Shown here piece by piece: positions 18,937 through 29,700 of a DNA stretch of 64,000 nt. Location of the stretch: assembly GCA_015295835.1 (NCBI GenBank), contig DVEG01000015.1, forward strand, positions 62,001-126,000, in the 5' to 3' direction. This stretch comes from Oscillatoriaceae cyanobacterium M7585_C2015_266 (lineage in GTDB: Bacteria; Cyanobacteriota; Cyanobacteriia; Cyanobacteriales; Oscillatoriaceae). The notes beneath the pieces are model-generated. The model ran no database searches. It worked only from the letters and a program-made list of their open reading frames with translations, and was not told the origin of the DNA. The position numbers and the translations under genes are program-made. Each line of letters begins with the position of its first letter. Position 1 is the stretch's first letter.

Positions 18937-19620
18937 CTAGTGTATGTAAAATAACAGGTTGGAAATAAAACCAAATAGCCTAAAATGTTGGGTAGAGATA
19001 TTATAATTTTCGGGTATAATTTTTAAAAATTCTTTTTCCGATAAGAGGTTAAGATTTTCTTCTTTTGCATAAAAGTTTTTACCGAGTAATTTTAGAATTG
19101 CACGAAACCAAGGGGCAGGAAGCCAGTGAATCAAGGGCATAACTGTGTGGAATTCAACGGGATACCAACGATTGGGAGTTGTGATGCAACAGGCACAAGA
19201 GACGCGGCAAAGTTCACGTACAAATGCTTGTTGGCGAGCGCGACTACCGACATGTTCAATTACAGCAAAACTAACGGCTAAGTCAAAACTTTTATCGGGG
19301 AAAGGCAGTTGCAATCCGTCAGCCTTTATAAACTTTAATCCCGGATATTCATATTCTAAGAAACTTGCATCTTCCGTTCCCACTGCCGTGATATTGTGGG
19401 GATAGGGATAAAGCTTTTCAAAAAAATTAGCATCGACACTTTGTTGGCAAGTCACTCCCACATCTAACACCGTTGTTTCTGCCGTTGGGCGGGCGAGCTG
19501 CATTACTGATTCAAACATTTTTTTGCGGGCGTGCCAGGAAATTTTTTCCACAAAACCGCCTATTTTCGGCTGATGCTGATAATATTCGCTGTTAGCTTTG
19601 GAAGCAGGAGTCATAGTCAT
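18937..19620 (-). CDS. Class I methyltransferase with altered motif I
   Basis: 227 residues. The fold is recognisable from strand 1 TTVLDVGVTCQQS (near residue 48), strand 2 ITAVGTEDAS, LQLPFPDKSFDLAVSFAVIEH and a later FGFIS strand. The glycine-rich loop is VTCQQS instead of the usual GxGxG, so SAM binding may be unusual. Cysteines cluster in CRVSCACCITTPNR. It ends six bases from the stop of the convergent methyltransferase gene. Two in-frame ATGs (19620 and 19614) are possible starts. Confidence 0.82.
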   Translation of the reverse strand: MTMTPASKANSEYYQHQPKIGGFVEKISWHARKKMFESVMQLARPTAETTVLDVGVTCQQSVDANFFEKLYPYPHNITAVGTEDASFLEYEYPGLKFIKADGLQLPFPDKSFDLAVSFAVIEHVGSRARQQAFVRELCRVSCACCITTPNRWYPVEFHTVMPLIHWLPAPWFRAILKLLGKNFYAKEENLNLLSEKEFLKIIPENYNISTQHFRLFGFISNLLFYIH

Positions 19621-19698
19621 ATTTTATTTTAACTTTCCCAAACTTGGCAAATTGTAGTAGGATGAATACGGTAGAGTTTGTAACATTTCTTTACAATA

Positions 19699-20343
19699 AT
19701 GCTGCTTCGCCCTGCTGAGCGTACTAAATTAGACGAAACTGACGACGCGCTATTTTATTCTTATCCACGCTTTGTTACTCACGTGGATGAAGGATTTATC
19801 GAGCAACTTACCAACTTATACCGCGCTCGCCTCAAACCCAACACCCGTATCCTCGATTTAATGAGTTCTTGGGTATCGCACCTGCCCCCAGAACTAGAAT
19901 TCGCGCACGTCGAAGCTCACGGCATGAATTCCGAAGAATTGCGTAGAAATCCCCGCCTGAACCATTATTTCGTGCAAGACTTAAACAAAAATCCAGCATT
20001 ACCACTACCCGATTGCGATTTCGACGCAGTTCTCAATTGCGTCTCTGTACAATATCTACAATATCCCGATGCTGTCTTTCACGAAATTCACCGCATTCTT
20101 AAACCCGGCGGTATCGCTATTATCAGCTTTTCTAACCGCATGTTTTATCAGAAAGCAATTCAGGCGTGGCGCGATGGTACAGAAGCTAGCCGCGTTGAAT
20201 TGGTTAAACGTTATTTTCAAGCCGTTCCCGGATTTAGCCAGCCGGAAGTTATCGCTCGCCCCTCACAAATTCCTACTTTTCTGCAAATGTTGGGAATAGG
20301 GGGCGGTGATCCGTTTTATGCGGTAATTGCTACTCGCCTTTAA
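19699..20343 (+). CDS. Methyltransferase-domain protein, cyanobacterial type
   Basis: 214 residues. Core: TRILDLMSSWVSHLPPELEF (strand 1, again without a GxGxG loop), EAHGMNSEELRRNP, LPDCDFDAVLNCVSVQYL, and HRILKPGGIAIISFSNR. This LDLMSSW form is, to my knowledge, a distinct and conserved cyanobacterial group whose substrate is unknown. It is divergent from the 18937-19620 gene, with a 78-base shared promoter region. Third methyltransferase in 2 kb. Confidence 0.82.
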   Translation: MLLRPAERTKLDETDDALFYSYPRFVTHVDEGFIEQLTNLYRARLKPNTRILDLMSSWVSHLPPELEFAHVEAHGMNSEELRRNPRLNHYFVQDLNKNPALPLPDCDFDAVLNCVSVQYLQYPDAVFHEIHRILKPGGIAIISFSNRMFYQKAIQAWRDGTEASRVELVKRYFQAVPGFSQPEVIARPSQIPTFLQMLGIGGGDPFYAVIATRL

Positions 20344-20430
20344 TTTTATATTCCGAGTATAAAATTATCCCCATTACTCCTAATCCCGCCTAGAAATATA
20401 AGCGAAGATTTGGGTTGATGGGGATTTTTT

Positions 20431-21294
20431 TTATAGCTTTGATAGAATTTTGGTGACTTCGGCGCACAGTTGTTCATGGCACTTGCCATTACTGGCGATC
20501 GCGCATCCCCACTGATTGGCGTCGCCTTGATTATACAGCAGTGGAGTGCCGTCAGTGCGGGTAAATTTTCCTCCTGATTCAGTTAGAATTAGTTCGGGAG
20601 CAGCTAAATCCCAATCTTTGGGGGCGAATTTCCCAGAAAGCAGAATGAAAGCATCGGCTTTTTGTTCGGCAATTGCTGCGATTTTGCAGCCGATACTGCC
20701 GCGATACTGTTTGTTTTGACAAGGCAGTTTTTGCAGGAGTTCGTGCAATCTTTCGCCGCTGTGTGTGCGTCGGCTGAGGAGGAGAATATCCTCTAGGCGC
20801 TCGCGTTTTGAAACTTGCAAGTGATAGCGCTCACCTGCTCTATTTTCTACAAACGCACCTCCTCCTTGCTGGGCGTAATATAATTTTTCTGTTTCTGGAG
20901 TGACAACAACCGCTACGACGGGGCGCCCTTCGTAAACTAGGGCAATATGTACCGCATACTGGCTGCTACGGCGCATAAATGCTTGCGTACCGTCAAGTGG
21001 ATCGATAATCCACACCCAAGATTGAGGCAGGGGCTTTTTCTCGCTGCTACTCTCAGGTTCTTTGTAGGTTTCTTCGCTCAAATAGCCAAATTCTTGCGAG
21101 CCAAATGCTATTCGCAACTGCTGCAAAATGTAGTCATTGGTGGCTAAATCTGCTGCTGTGACTAGCCCTTCCTTTTTCTGTTTGACTGATAGGTAAGTCG
21201 CGCCGTCAGCAAAAGTATTTAAAATGTCGGCTGCGCCCCACCCAATCGTGCGAGCGATCGCTCCGATTTCATCTAGTCTCTTTTCAAAAAGCAA
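20431..21294 (-). CDS. Inositol monophosphatase / 3'(2'),5'-bisphosphate nucleotidase family
   Basis: 287 residues of the lithium-sensitive phosphatase superfamily. Metal site motifs are visible: LSEET, IDPLDGTQAF (near residue 95) and WDLAAPELILTESGG near residue 233. The sequence resembles CysQ-type enzymes that recycle PAP during sulfate assimilation as well as inositol-phosphate phosphatases; I cannot separate these by eye. The start is TTG at 21294: AGGAGG lies nine bases upstream and an in-frame stop TAG precedes it, so no earlier start is possible. Confidence 0.85.
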   Translation of the reverse strand: MLFEKRLDEIGAIARTIGWGAADILNTFADGATYLSVKQKKEGLVTAADLATNDYILQQLRIAFGSQEFGYLSEETYKEPESSSEKKPLPQSWVWIIDPLDGTQAFMRRSSQYAVHIALVYEGRPVVAVVVTPETEKLYYAQQGGGAFVENRAGERYHLQVSKRERLEDILLLSRRTHSGERLHELLQKLPCQNKQYRGSIGCKIAAIAEQKADAFILLSGKFAPKDWDLAAPELILTESGGKFTRTDGTPLLYNQGDANQWGCAIASNGKCHEQLCAEVTKILSKL

Positions 21295-21640
21295 ACCAGT
21301 CTACCTCCTACTCTCACAATTTTTTGTCACTTAACTTATAATTCTTCCCGCCTTTCCCAAATCTCCCGTGCCGCTAATATACAATCCAACTTAATACAAT
21401 CTGTTCCTTCCATATTATATTTTTTACTTAGATGGTTTATTTTTTTGAAAATTATCTATTTTTTAAATTAAGCCTCTTAATAAAATCTCATAATTTATCC
21501 CAAAATTTATTAAAAACTAAATTCAAACTAATAATAAAAATAGAAAAGCAATCCCAAGTGAGAGTAAAGCCTGGTTGCAATACCACAAAAATTGCACGAC
21601 CTGCTATATTAGAAAAAGTGCTACTCCTGTTAAAGAGCTC

Positions 21641-21884
21641 AATCCCTATAAGGGAGTAAAATAAATTAAGGCAAGAGCGTGAGAGGTTGTCACCGCATCA
21701 GGGGAACTATAAAAAAATACCAACTGGGTGCATCAATCGATTTACTACCGTGAAAGCTTGTGCTCTCGCTCAAGCCAGTCAGGTAAACTCCCTAACCACC
21801 ACTAAATCCTGTGGAGGTTTTAGAGAAATCTGCCTGAGTGTCATTCGCAGGGGCTGCGGCTGAGCTTTTTCCCTAGGGGATATT
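21641..21884 (+). ncRNA. Putative structured RNA of unknown class
   Basis: Between two genes, this stretch has nested complementarity. AATCCCTA...AGGGA at 21641-21656 can pair with TCCCT-AGGGGAT-ATT at 21869-21884 (imperfect). GAGCGTGAGAG (about 21676) pairs with CTCTCGCTC (about 21763-21771). TAACC-CCAC (about 21793-21801) pairs with GTGG-GGTTTTA (about 21811-21822), itself enclosed by CAGGT (21780) / GCCTG (21832). No long ORF spans it. I tested it by eye against tmRNA, RNase P RNA, SRP RNA and common riboswitches without a match; 6S RNA or a mobile-element RNA remain possible. Strand is uncertain. Confidence 0.4.
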
Positions 21885-21944
21885 TGCTAGTTGTCGCCTA
21901 TATTAAATCTAAAAGAATATGCAAGATTGGCCTTTTTTAAAGTT

Positions 21945-22010
21945 CGCTCCCTGAGCGTGACATCCTCCTAAGGCAGGAAAACCCATTACAGAAGCGTGAA
22001 TGGAAAATGC
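21945..22010. other. Hairpin-rich segment, possibly a mobile-element end
   Basis: Contains CCTGAGCGTGACATCCTCC and, after about 20 bases, ACAGAAGCGTGAATGG. From memory, this wording is reminiscent of cyanobacterial IS200/IS605-type right ends, but the resemblance is loose. It lies just upstream of the first hybrid kinase, so it could equally be part of that gene's leader. Confidence 0.25.
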
Positions 22011-22029
22011 ACTATAAGGGGGCGATTCG

Positions 22030-25000
22030 ATGAAACTTCGCAAGAAGACACTGTTGATAATTGGCGCAGCACTTATCGTTAATCTAATCTTGTACGCAGC
22101 CGCCTCCAGCATCTTGCTACGCCATTTCCAAAAACTAGAAGAACAATCCCTCGGCAAAGAAATGGCGCGCGCCCAAGCGGCGCTGAAAGCAAATGTCGCC
22201 AATTTAGAAACAATAGTTAATAATTACGCCCGCCAAAAGAACAGCAACCTCAACGACATACTCTCGCATTTTACCACTACCACATTGGCGGTATCAGGGC
22301 TTGACTTTGTGGTGGCAACCGATGAAAAAGGGAAAATCCTTACCAGCGTTGCCTTCGAGGGCGCTCGCCAAGCCCCAAACCCTATTTCCCAGAGCTTGCT
22401 ACAGCACTTGAAAGCCGATAGCCCCCTGATAGCACACCCTCAAGCAAACGAAATTGTCTCTGGAATTATACTCCTGCCAGAAAAAGCTGTAGCAGTTGCC
22501 TCGCACTCTATTTTAAACGGCAGATTAATTTTGGGACGCTACTTGGATAAAACAGATATCTCCCGCTCCCTGCAACTGCCTTTTCAGTCTTTGACTTTGT
22601 ACCCACTTTCGTCAAAACCGCTGACGCCGGAAACATTGGCGGTGCTAGATGCTTTAACGCAAAAGGGAAACCCATCACCGACATTAAAGCTCGTCCAAAT
22701 CGACAACGGCTACGTCGCCCTCAAACCGAAAAATCAAAGCAAAGATCCTCCGGAAATAGCGGCATATGCCCTCTTCAAGGATATCTATAATCAGCCTGCA
22801 CTATTGTTACAAGTAGATTTTCCCCGCCTCATCTACCAAAAAGGGGAAGCCAGCATACGCTACCTCACCCTGTCGATGATAGTGCTGAATTTGGCATTCA
22901 GCACTGTTATCCTGCTGCTGGTAGAAAAATTCATCCTGTCTCGGTTGGCACGGCTAAATGCCAGTCTGGCAAGCATTGGCGAGCGCGGCTTACTTTCCAT
23001 GCGCGTCAATCTCAGCGGTAACGACGAACTATCTTCCCTAACTGACACCATCAACCGCATGTTAGATGCTCTAGAAAATTCCCGCCACCAGAGCGACGAA
23101 AGCGAAGAGCGCTATCGCCTGATAGCCGAAAACTCCACCGACTTAATCGCCAGACATACCTTAGACGGCATTTTCCTATATGCATCCCCTGCCTGTCGCA
23201 CTCTTTTAGGATACGAACCAGAAGAACTCATCGGACGTTCCTGCTTTGAATTTTTCCATCCTAAAGATATTAAGTCAATTCACAAAACCCTTAAAGCTCT
23301 GCAACAAAGCACATCTACCTACACCCTCAGCTATCGCATCCGCCGCCAAGATGGGGATTATATTTGGTTTGAATCCACTTACCGCAGCATCCGCGACACG
23401 AAAACTGGTACAGTGCAAGAAATAGTAACAGTTTCTCGCGATATCACCGAGCGCAAACAAACTGAGCAAGAATTGCGAGAAAGCGAGTCATATATTCGGG
23501 CTCTTTATAAAGTTACATCTACTCGTAAACTTTCTTTTGAAAAACGCCTGTCAGGATTACTGGCAATGGGAAGACGGCGATTTGGTATGGAATACGGTAT
23601 TTTATCCCGTATCGAAGGCGATCGCTACCAAATCATCGCCGCCCAATCCTCCAATAAATCCCCGCAAAGTTTCACCTTCACAGAGGGCGAAGTTTTCAAC
23701 TTGCAAGACACCTTCTGTCGCGAAACCGTACGGCACGGAAAACCCCTATACTTCGAGTCTGTGATGGTATCTCCCTTCTCACCCCATCCCCCAGACTCTC
23801 CCTTTCAGCAAGACGCCTATATAGGCATGCCAGTGATAGTATCTGGCCAGATTTTCGGCACCCTCAGCTTTTTTAGCCCCTCCCCCCTCAACAGACCTTT
23901 TAGAGCAGTAGACAAAGAACTTTTAAAACTCATGGCTCAGTGGATTGGGCGGGAACTGGAGCGTCAGCGAGACGCCAAAGATTTGGCCAGAGCCAGGGAT
24001 CAAGCTCTAGAGGCGACGCGAGCCAAGAGCGAATTCCTTGCTACAATGAGCCACGAAATTAGGACACCCATGAATGGCGTGATTGGTATGACAGGTTTAC
24101 TGCTCGACACGCCATTAACACCAGAACAACGTGAGTTTGTTGAAACTATCCGCACTTGCGGCGATGCCCTGCTGACAATTATTAATGACATTCTCGACTT
24201 TTCTAAAATTGAGTCAGGCAAGCTGGATTTAGAACAGCAACCATTCAACTTGCGCAATTGTCTTGAAGAAGCCATTGATCTTTTTGCATCCAAAGCAGCC
24301 GAAAAAAATCTGGAAATAGTTTATTTTATATCGCAGCAGACACCAGCAAATATTATCGGAGATGTCACAAGGCTTCGTCAAATTTTAGTCAATTTAATCA
24401 GCAATGCTGTCAAATTTACTGACAGCGGCGAAATTGTGATCTTGGTTGATTCACGAAGGCTTTCGACAGAAAAAGCAGAATTTGAAAATCAAATTCAATT
24501 GGCTCATAATAATGATAATACCGAGCAGTTTTACGAAATTATCTTTGTTGTTAAAGATACCGGCATCGGCATTCCAGCCGACAGAATGCACCGCTTATTT
24601 CAGTCATTTAGCCAGATAGATTCTTCAACAACACGCCAATATGGCGGCACGGGGCTGGGTTTAGCAATCAGTCAGCGCCTGTGCGAAATGATGGGAGGCA
24701 GGATGTGGGTAGAAAGTAAAGGGGCAAAGGGTGGAAATCCTCCGGGTTTGGATGAATTAGCAGAAATGAAAAATAAATTAGATTGTCTCGTGCCGGGTTT
24801 ATCCTCATCACCGGAAACAGAGAAAGGCTCTAGTTTTTATTTTACGCTCACAGCAGCTTCATTCCCAGGCTTGCTACCCTTTGAGATAGAGCAAACCCAA
24901 AAATTGGCAGGCAAACGTCTGCTATTGGTGGATGATAACACCACAAACCTACAAATTTTGAGCCTGCAAAGTCAAGCCTGGGGATGTTTGCCTTATATAG

Positions 25001-26184
25001 CGCACTCGGCAGAAGAGGCTTTGCGCAAAATCTCTCAAGAAGAACCCTTCGATATAGTAATTCTGGATAAACAAATGCCAGAAATGGAAGGGCTGACACT
25101 AGCGAAAAAAATTCGTTCTTTGCCGCAAGGGAAAGTTTTACCTCTAGTATTGATTGAGGTTTTGAGGCGAAAAAATATTGGTGCTTCTGAAAAAGATATC
25201 GAATTCGCAGCAATTCTGAATAAGCCAATTAAACAATCTCAACTTTATAATGTTTTGGTAGAAATTTTTACAGGAGTGCCTCAGAGCGCCCAATCGCTGC
25301 AAATCGGGCAAGTAACTCCTGCTCTCGGGGCTGTTAACCCATTGCGGATTCTTTTAGCAGAAGACAATCCCGTAAACGTAAAAGTAGCACTACTGATTTT
25401 GGAGCGAATGGGATATCGCGCTGATGTCGCTGGCAATGGACTAGAAGTACTTGACGCCCTGCGCCGTCAGTGCTATGATGTGATTTTAATGGACGTTCAA
25501 ATGCCAGAAATGGACGGTTTGGCAGCGACTCGTCAGATTTGTCGGGAATGGCCGAAAGAAAAACGTCCACGAATTATTGCCATGACGGCAAATGCTATGC
25601 GAGGCGATCGCGAGGAGTGCATCAATGCGGGAATGGATGACTACATTAGCAAGCCAATACGAATGGAGGAATTAGCGCGGGCGCTTTTCCAGTGTCAGCC
25701 ATATTCTAAATCTCCAGAACAAATTGAAACACCAGAAGTAATGGCAAGCGAAAGCAAATTCTCGGCAAATTCCCCAGATTTAGAAGAAAAGCTAGATACG
25801 GAGGTGTCAGCTTTTCAGCCAGAAGAGCAAGCAACCGATGCAGCAGCCCCGCTCTTGAATGAAAAAGTCTTGCAGTCACTGCGTGAGATAGAAGCCCTCG
25901 ACGAAGTGATTGATATCTATCTCGAAAATGTTCCCATACTACTGCAATCAATCCATGAAGCGATCGCTCTTAACGACGCGCCCGCTCTGCGCAATGCCGC
26001 CCACTCAATGAAATCCACCAGTGGCACAGTGGGAGCCTCCAGCCTCTTCGAGCTATGCAAACATCTAGAAGCAATGGGGCGGGCTGGCACGACTGCAGAC
26101 GCGCCACCCCTGCTCAAACAAGTTGAAGCTGAATTTATGAAAGTTAAAGCCGCCCTAGAAATAGAACGGCAGCGCTGTCAATAA
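22030..26184 (+). CDS. Hybrid sensor histidine kinase (CHASE4-HAMP-PAS-GAF-HK-REC-REC-HPt)
   Basis: 1384 residues, inner-membrane sensor. Order: membrane helix (about 7-29); periplasmic sensor resembling CHASE4 (30-275); second helix (278-302); HAMP (to about 352); PAS (about 362-480, ending [12 protein letters not shown]); GAF (490-640); HisKA with [11 protein letters not shown] (His675); HATPase_c with [13 protein letters not shown] and the [10 protein letters not shown] box; receiver 1 (about 960-1085, [10 protein letters not shown]); receiver 2 (about 1105-1225, [12 protein letters not shown]); C-terminal HPt with AHSMKS (His about 1325). Every phosphorelay residue appears intact. No separate response regulator gene is adjacent. 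ATG start after GGGGGCG; the long leader is described separately. Confidence 0.93.
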   Translation: MKLRKKTLLIIGAALIVNLILYAAASSILLRHFQKLEEQSLGKEMARAQAALKANVANLETIVNNYARQKNSNLNDILSHFTTTTLAVSGLDFVVATDEKGKILTSVAFEGARQAPNPISQSLLQHLKADSPLIAHPQANEIVSGIILLPEKAVAVASHSILNGRLILGRYLDKTDISRSLQLPFQSLTLYPLSSKPLTPETLAVLDALTQKGNPSPTLKLVQIDNGYVALKPKNQSKDPPEIAAYALFKDIYNQPALLLQVDFPRLIYQKGEASIRYLTLSMIVLNLAFSTVILLLVEKFILSRLARLNASLASIGERGLLSMRVNLSGNDELSSLTDTINRMLDALENSRHQSDESEERYRLIAENSTDLIARHTLDGIFLYASPACRTLLGYEPEELIGRSCFEFFHPKDIKSIHKTLKALQQSTSTYTLSYRIRRQDGDYIWFESTYRSIRDTKTGTVQEIVTVSRDITERKQTEQELRESESYIRALYKVTSTRKLSFEKRLSGLLAMGRRRFGMEYGILSRIEGDRYQIIAAQSSNKSPQSFTFTEGEVFNLQDTFCRETVRHGKPLYFESVMVSPFSPHPPDSPFQQDAYIGMPVIVSGQIFGTLSFFSPSPLNRPFRAVDKELLKLMAQWIGRELERQRDAKDLARARDQALEATRAKSEFLATMSHEIRTPMNGVIGMTGLLLDTPLTPEQREFVETIRTCGDALLTIINDILDFSKIESGKLDLEQQPFNLRNCLEEAIDLFASKAAEKNLEIVYFISQQTPANIIGDVTRLRQILVNLISNAVKFTDSGEIVILVDSRRLSTEKAEFENQIQLAHNNDNTEQFYEIIFVVKDTGIGIPADRMHRLFQSFSQIDSSTTRQYGGTGLGLAISQRLCEMMGGRMWVESKGAKGGNPPGLDELAEMKNKLDCLVPGLSSSPETEKGSSFYFTLTAASFPGLLPFEIEQTQKLAGKRLLLVDDNTTNLQILSLQSQAWGCLPYIAHSAEEALRKISQEEPFDIVILDKQMPEMEGLTLAKKIRSLPQGKVLPLVLIEVLRRKNIGASEKDIEFAAILNKPIKQSQLYNVLVEIFTGVPQSAQSLQIGQVTPALGAVNPLRILLAEDNPVNVKVALLILERMGYRADVAGNGLEVLDALRRQCYDVILMDVQMPEMDGLAATRQICREWPKEKRPRIIAMTANAMRGDREECINAGMDDYISKPIRMEELARALFQCQPYSKSPEQIETPEVMASESKFSANSPDLEEKLDTEVSAFQPEEQATDAAAPLLNEKVLQSLREIEALDEVIDIYLENVPILLQSIHEAIALNDAPALRNAAHSMKSTSGTVGASSLFELCKHLEAMGRAGTTADAPPLLKQVEAEFMKVKAALEIERQRCQ

Positions 26185-26201
26185 CCCTCTGCTCACCCAC
26201 A

Positions 26202-26438
26202 TTAAAATTTGTTGAGATCGATCCCGGCTTCCTTTGCCATTGCCTGCAAACCCTTTTTTTCTATGGTTTTCAGTGCTTTAGTAGACAGGCGTAACCTTAC
26301 CCAGCGCTTACCTTGTGGCCACCAAACACGCTTCCACTGTAAGTTAGCTTCTTGCAACCTGTGGGTGCGACGGTGCGAGTGGGAAACTGAAAACGCATTA
26401 TTCGCCCTTTTACCAGTCAACTGACAGACTCTCGACAT
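26202..26438 (-). CDS. rpmB: 50S ribosomal protein L28
   Basis: 78 residues from [21 protein letters not shown]28 family features: the C-x-x-TGK start, [16 protein letters not shown] and the basic [15 protein letters not shown] end. An AGGAGG lies eight bases before ATG 26438 and fixes this start rather than the longer frame from 26474. It is a single gene on the opposite strand between two very large hybrid kinase genes; its stop lies 18 bases from the stop of the first kinase. Confidence 0.95.
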   Translation of the reverse strand: MSRVCQLTGKRANNAFSVSHSHRRTHRLQEANLQWKRVWWPQGKRWVRLRLSTKALKTIEKKGLQAMAKEAGIDLNKF

Positions 26439-26706
26439 TACACAACCTCCTAAGTTTACTTTTTTACCGTGCAATCTCTCATTCTATCGAATCCCCTGCC
26501 GACATGACGACGTAGGGCAACGCAACCTTTCACTTTTCCTTCATCACCCCCGTGGGAACCTTTCTTATAAGCGTACCGCCATTTTTACATCAAATTAAGC
26601 TAATGATTATAACATTTTATGAATTATTGCTGGAAGAATTTAATATTATTTTTATAAAAATCCTCTATCATACTTGAGGAAGACAGGAATAGCAAAGAGT
26701 AGCATT

Positions 26707-29700
26707 ATGAGCGAAGGGCTGTTTTTAAATAGGTTGCGACGACGCCATTTGACCAGACTGCTGCCGATCGCAGGAACGACTATAGCTTTGACAGTCACTG
26801 CAATCCTCAGCTATTCGTATGTGCGAGGTTTAATTCTTGAAAAGTTAAAGCTAAATGTCTTGCTTACAGTCGAAAAAGGGCGGGATAATATCGATAGCTG
26901 GCTGGCGAAGCGCAAAGCCGAAATAGAAACCCTCGCCAACTCTCCCCTGCTCCAGACTCTAGAACCCTCAGTCGTAGATTCTTATTTAAAAACAGAAGAT
27001 AAACGGCTAAAGGACTTTTTCCTTCTGGCAATGGTAAAACCAAACGGAGAGTTCTACACCACTAAAGGAGGGCGGGGAAATATCAAAGATCGCAAGCACA
27101 TCCAAAGGGCACTGGCTGGGGAACTCTACATTTCCGATCCGGTAATTTCTCGCTCAACAGGAGTCGTGAATGTGGCAGTTGCTGCTCCGATATGGTCAAA
27201 TCAGCCTGATGTAAAAAATCCAATCGGCGTGTTAACAGGCAATATCAAACTCGATCGCATAGCCACAGTAGTAAACGACTTGAAATATGGCACAGAGAGT
27301 TATGCGTTTGCCCTCAATTCCGAAGGTGTGCCGATTGTCCATCCCGATCCAACAGTAATTGGAAATCTCGACAAACCAAAACCAAGTTTTTTGCAAAATA
27401 ATGATCCGGCTTTAGCTAAACTTGCCCGCTGGATGGTTGATGAGGGCACCGGGATCGAGCTAATCAAAATGCAAGGAAAGTGGGTATATGTCGCCTATGT
27501 ACCCCTGCAAGAAACAAACTGGTCTTTTGCCCTAGTGATTCCGCGAAATAATCTCGAAAAAGAATTGCACTCTCTTAACCTGCTAGCTGCCGTCGTTGGA
27601 GTACTACTGGGAATCGTCATATTCACCACCATTTGGCTGTTTTTGCTTTCAGAAAAAGCCGAAGCCCGCGCCGCTTCCGAGGCTATGCTCAACCGCCTCA
27701 CCGAGCGGATTCGTGCTTCCCTAGACTTAGAAGAAATCCTGAAAACAACAGTTGAAGAAGTTGCCACCTTGCTACATTTAGAACGGGCAGCTTTTGCCTG
27801 GTACGATTGTCAACAAAATACCTTAATAATTGAGTGGGAATACTCTAAACAGCAAAAAGATAAAAAAAATCTCCAGTTAGAAATAGGAATATGGAAAGAT
27901 TTTTCACAAGCCTTTAAAAAAGGCAAAGTAATGCGAGTGAATGGAAGAGAAGGAGCAATTTTGCTGGAAATTGCAGGGGAAAATTTATTAGCGCTTTCTG
28001 TTCCAACCGAAAATAAGCATCAAGGTTATTTAATTTGTAGCAAAATAAAACCAGCTTCTTCAAAGTTTATTAGCGCTCGCACCTCCATAAATAATAATTG
28101 GAATATGGAGGAGATAAAAATACTACAGCTCATAGTAGAATCCCTGGCGATCGCCATTAACCAATCTCACCTTTATACCCAAACCCGCGAATCCGAAGCC
28201 CGGTTTGAAAAACTGGTAGCCAATGCACCAGGAATGCTATATAGATTTATTTTCCCCAAACAAGGCAATTATTATTTTTCATTTGTCAGCTCTAAAGTAC
28301 AAGAAATTTATGGATGGGAAGCCCAAGAAATTATAGAGAATGCAGATTTATTAATCAATGCTATTCATCCAAAAGACAGAGAAAGCTGGAATAAATATGC
28401 AGCAGTAGCAGACGAAAAACTGCAAACCTTAAAGTGGGAAGGAAGGATAATAGATAAATCAGGTTCAATAAAGTGGATAGCGGTATCTTCGCAACCAGAA
28501 CGACAAGCCAACGGCGAGGTAATCTGGGATGGATTAGTAATGGATATTACAGAGCGCAAACTACAGGAAGCAGAACTAGAAAAAGAAAGACAACTGTTGC
28601 GGCAAATAATCGCGATCGCACCCGTATGGATAATGATGTTCGACCGAGAAATGCGCTATATAGCTTACTCCAATAAATGGCTAATCGAAAGCGGCTGCGA
28701 AGGACAAAATCTCATCGGGCGCTGCCATTATGAAATCTTCCCAGACTTACCAGAGTGTTGGCGAGAACTACACTCGCGAACCCTTGCAGGAGAAATCCTC
28801 TCCAATTCTGAAGAAGTTTGGCAGCGTGCCAATGGCGAAAAAATTTACTTTCGCTGGGCGTCACAACCTTGGTATACCAAAGAAGGAGAAATTGGAGGCA
28901 TCGTCATAGTCGGCGATCGCATTGACGAATTAGTGCAAGCAAGAGAAGCAGCCCTAGAAGCCGCCCGCTTCAAATCACAATTCTTAGCAAATATGAGCCA
29001 TGAAATCCGCACCCCAATGAACGGCGTCTTGGGAATGGCAGGGCTACTACTACAAACCAATCTCAACCCACAACAGCGCGACTACGTCCAAACCCTCTGC
29101 ACCAGCGGTCAACATTTACTCAGCCTCATCAACGACATTCTCGACTTTTCCAAACTCGAAGCCGGGGAAATGTCTCTGGAAAATATCGATTTTGAATTAA
29201 ATACTTGTCTGGAAGAAGTAGTCGATTTGCTGGCAGCCTCTGCAGAAGCCAAATCTCTAGAATTAGCATTACTAATTGATCGTGATATTCCTTTGCAATT
29301 GCGGGGAGATCCGGGAAGATTGCGACAAATTTTACTTAACTTAACCGGCAATGCCATCAAATTTACCGATTCTGGAGAAGTCATAGTACAAGCAACACTC
29401 CAGGAAAAAACCGCAAATACTGTCAAAATTCACTTTTCTGTAAAAGATACAGGAATCGGCATTTCCTCAGAAGGGCAACAGAAACTATTCAAATCCTTTT
29501 CTCAAGTGGATGCCTCCACCAGCCGCCAGTATGGCGGTACCGGTTTGGGGCTGGCAATTTGCAAGCAATTAGTCGAATTGATGGGAGGCTCTATCGGCGT
29601 TGAGAGTACTCCTGGCATCGGTTCTACCTTTTGGTTTACCGCTCAGTTTAAATTACAAAAAACAACCACTTACCCAGTGCCGCCTTTCAGTAAATTGAGA

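Noticed and set aside
21432-21659. 75-codon ORF upstream of the structured region
   Set aside because: Lys/Leu/Phe-rich translation of AT-rich DNA, no ribosome site, and overlaps the putative structured RNA.
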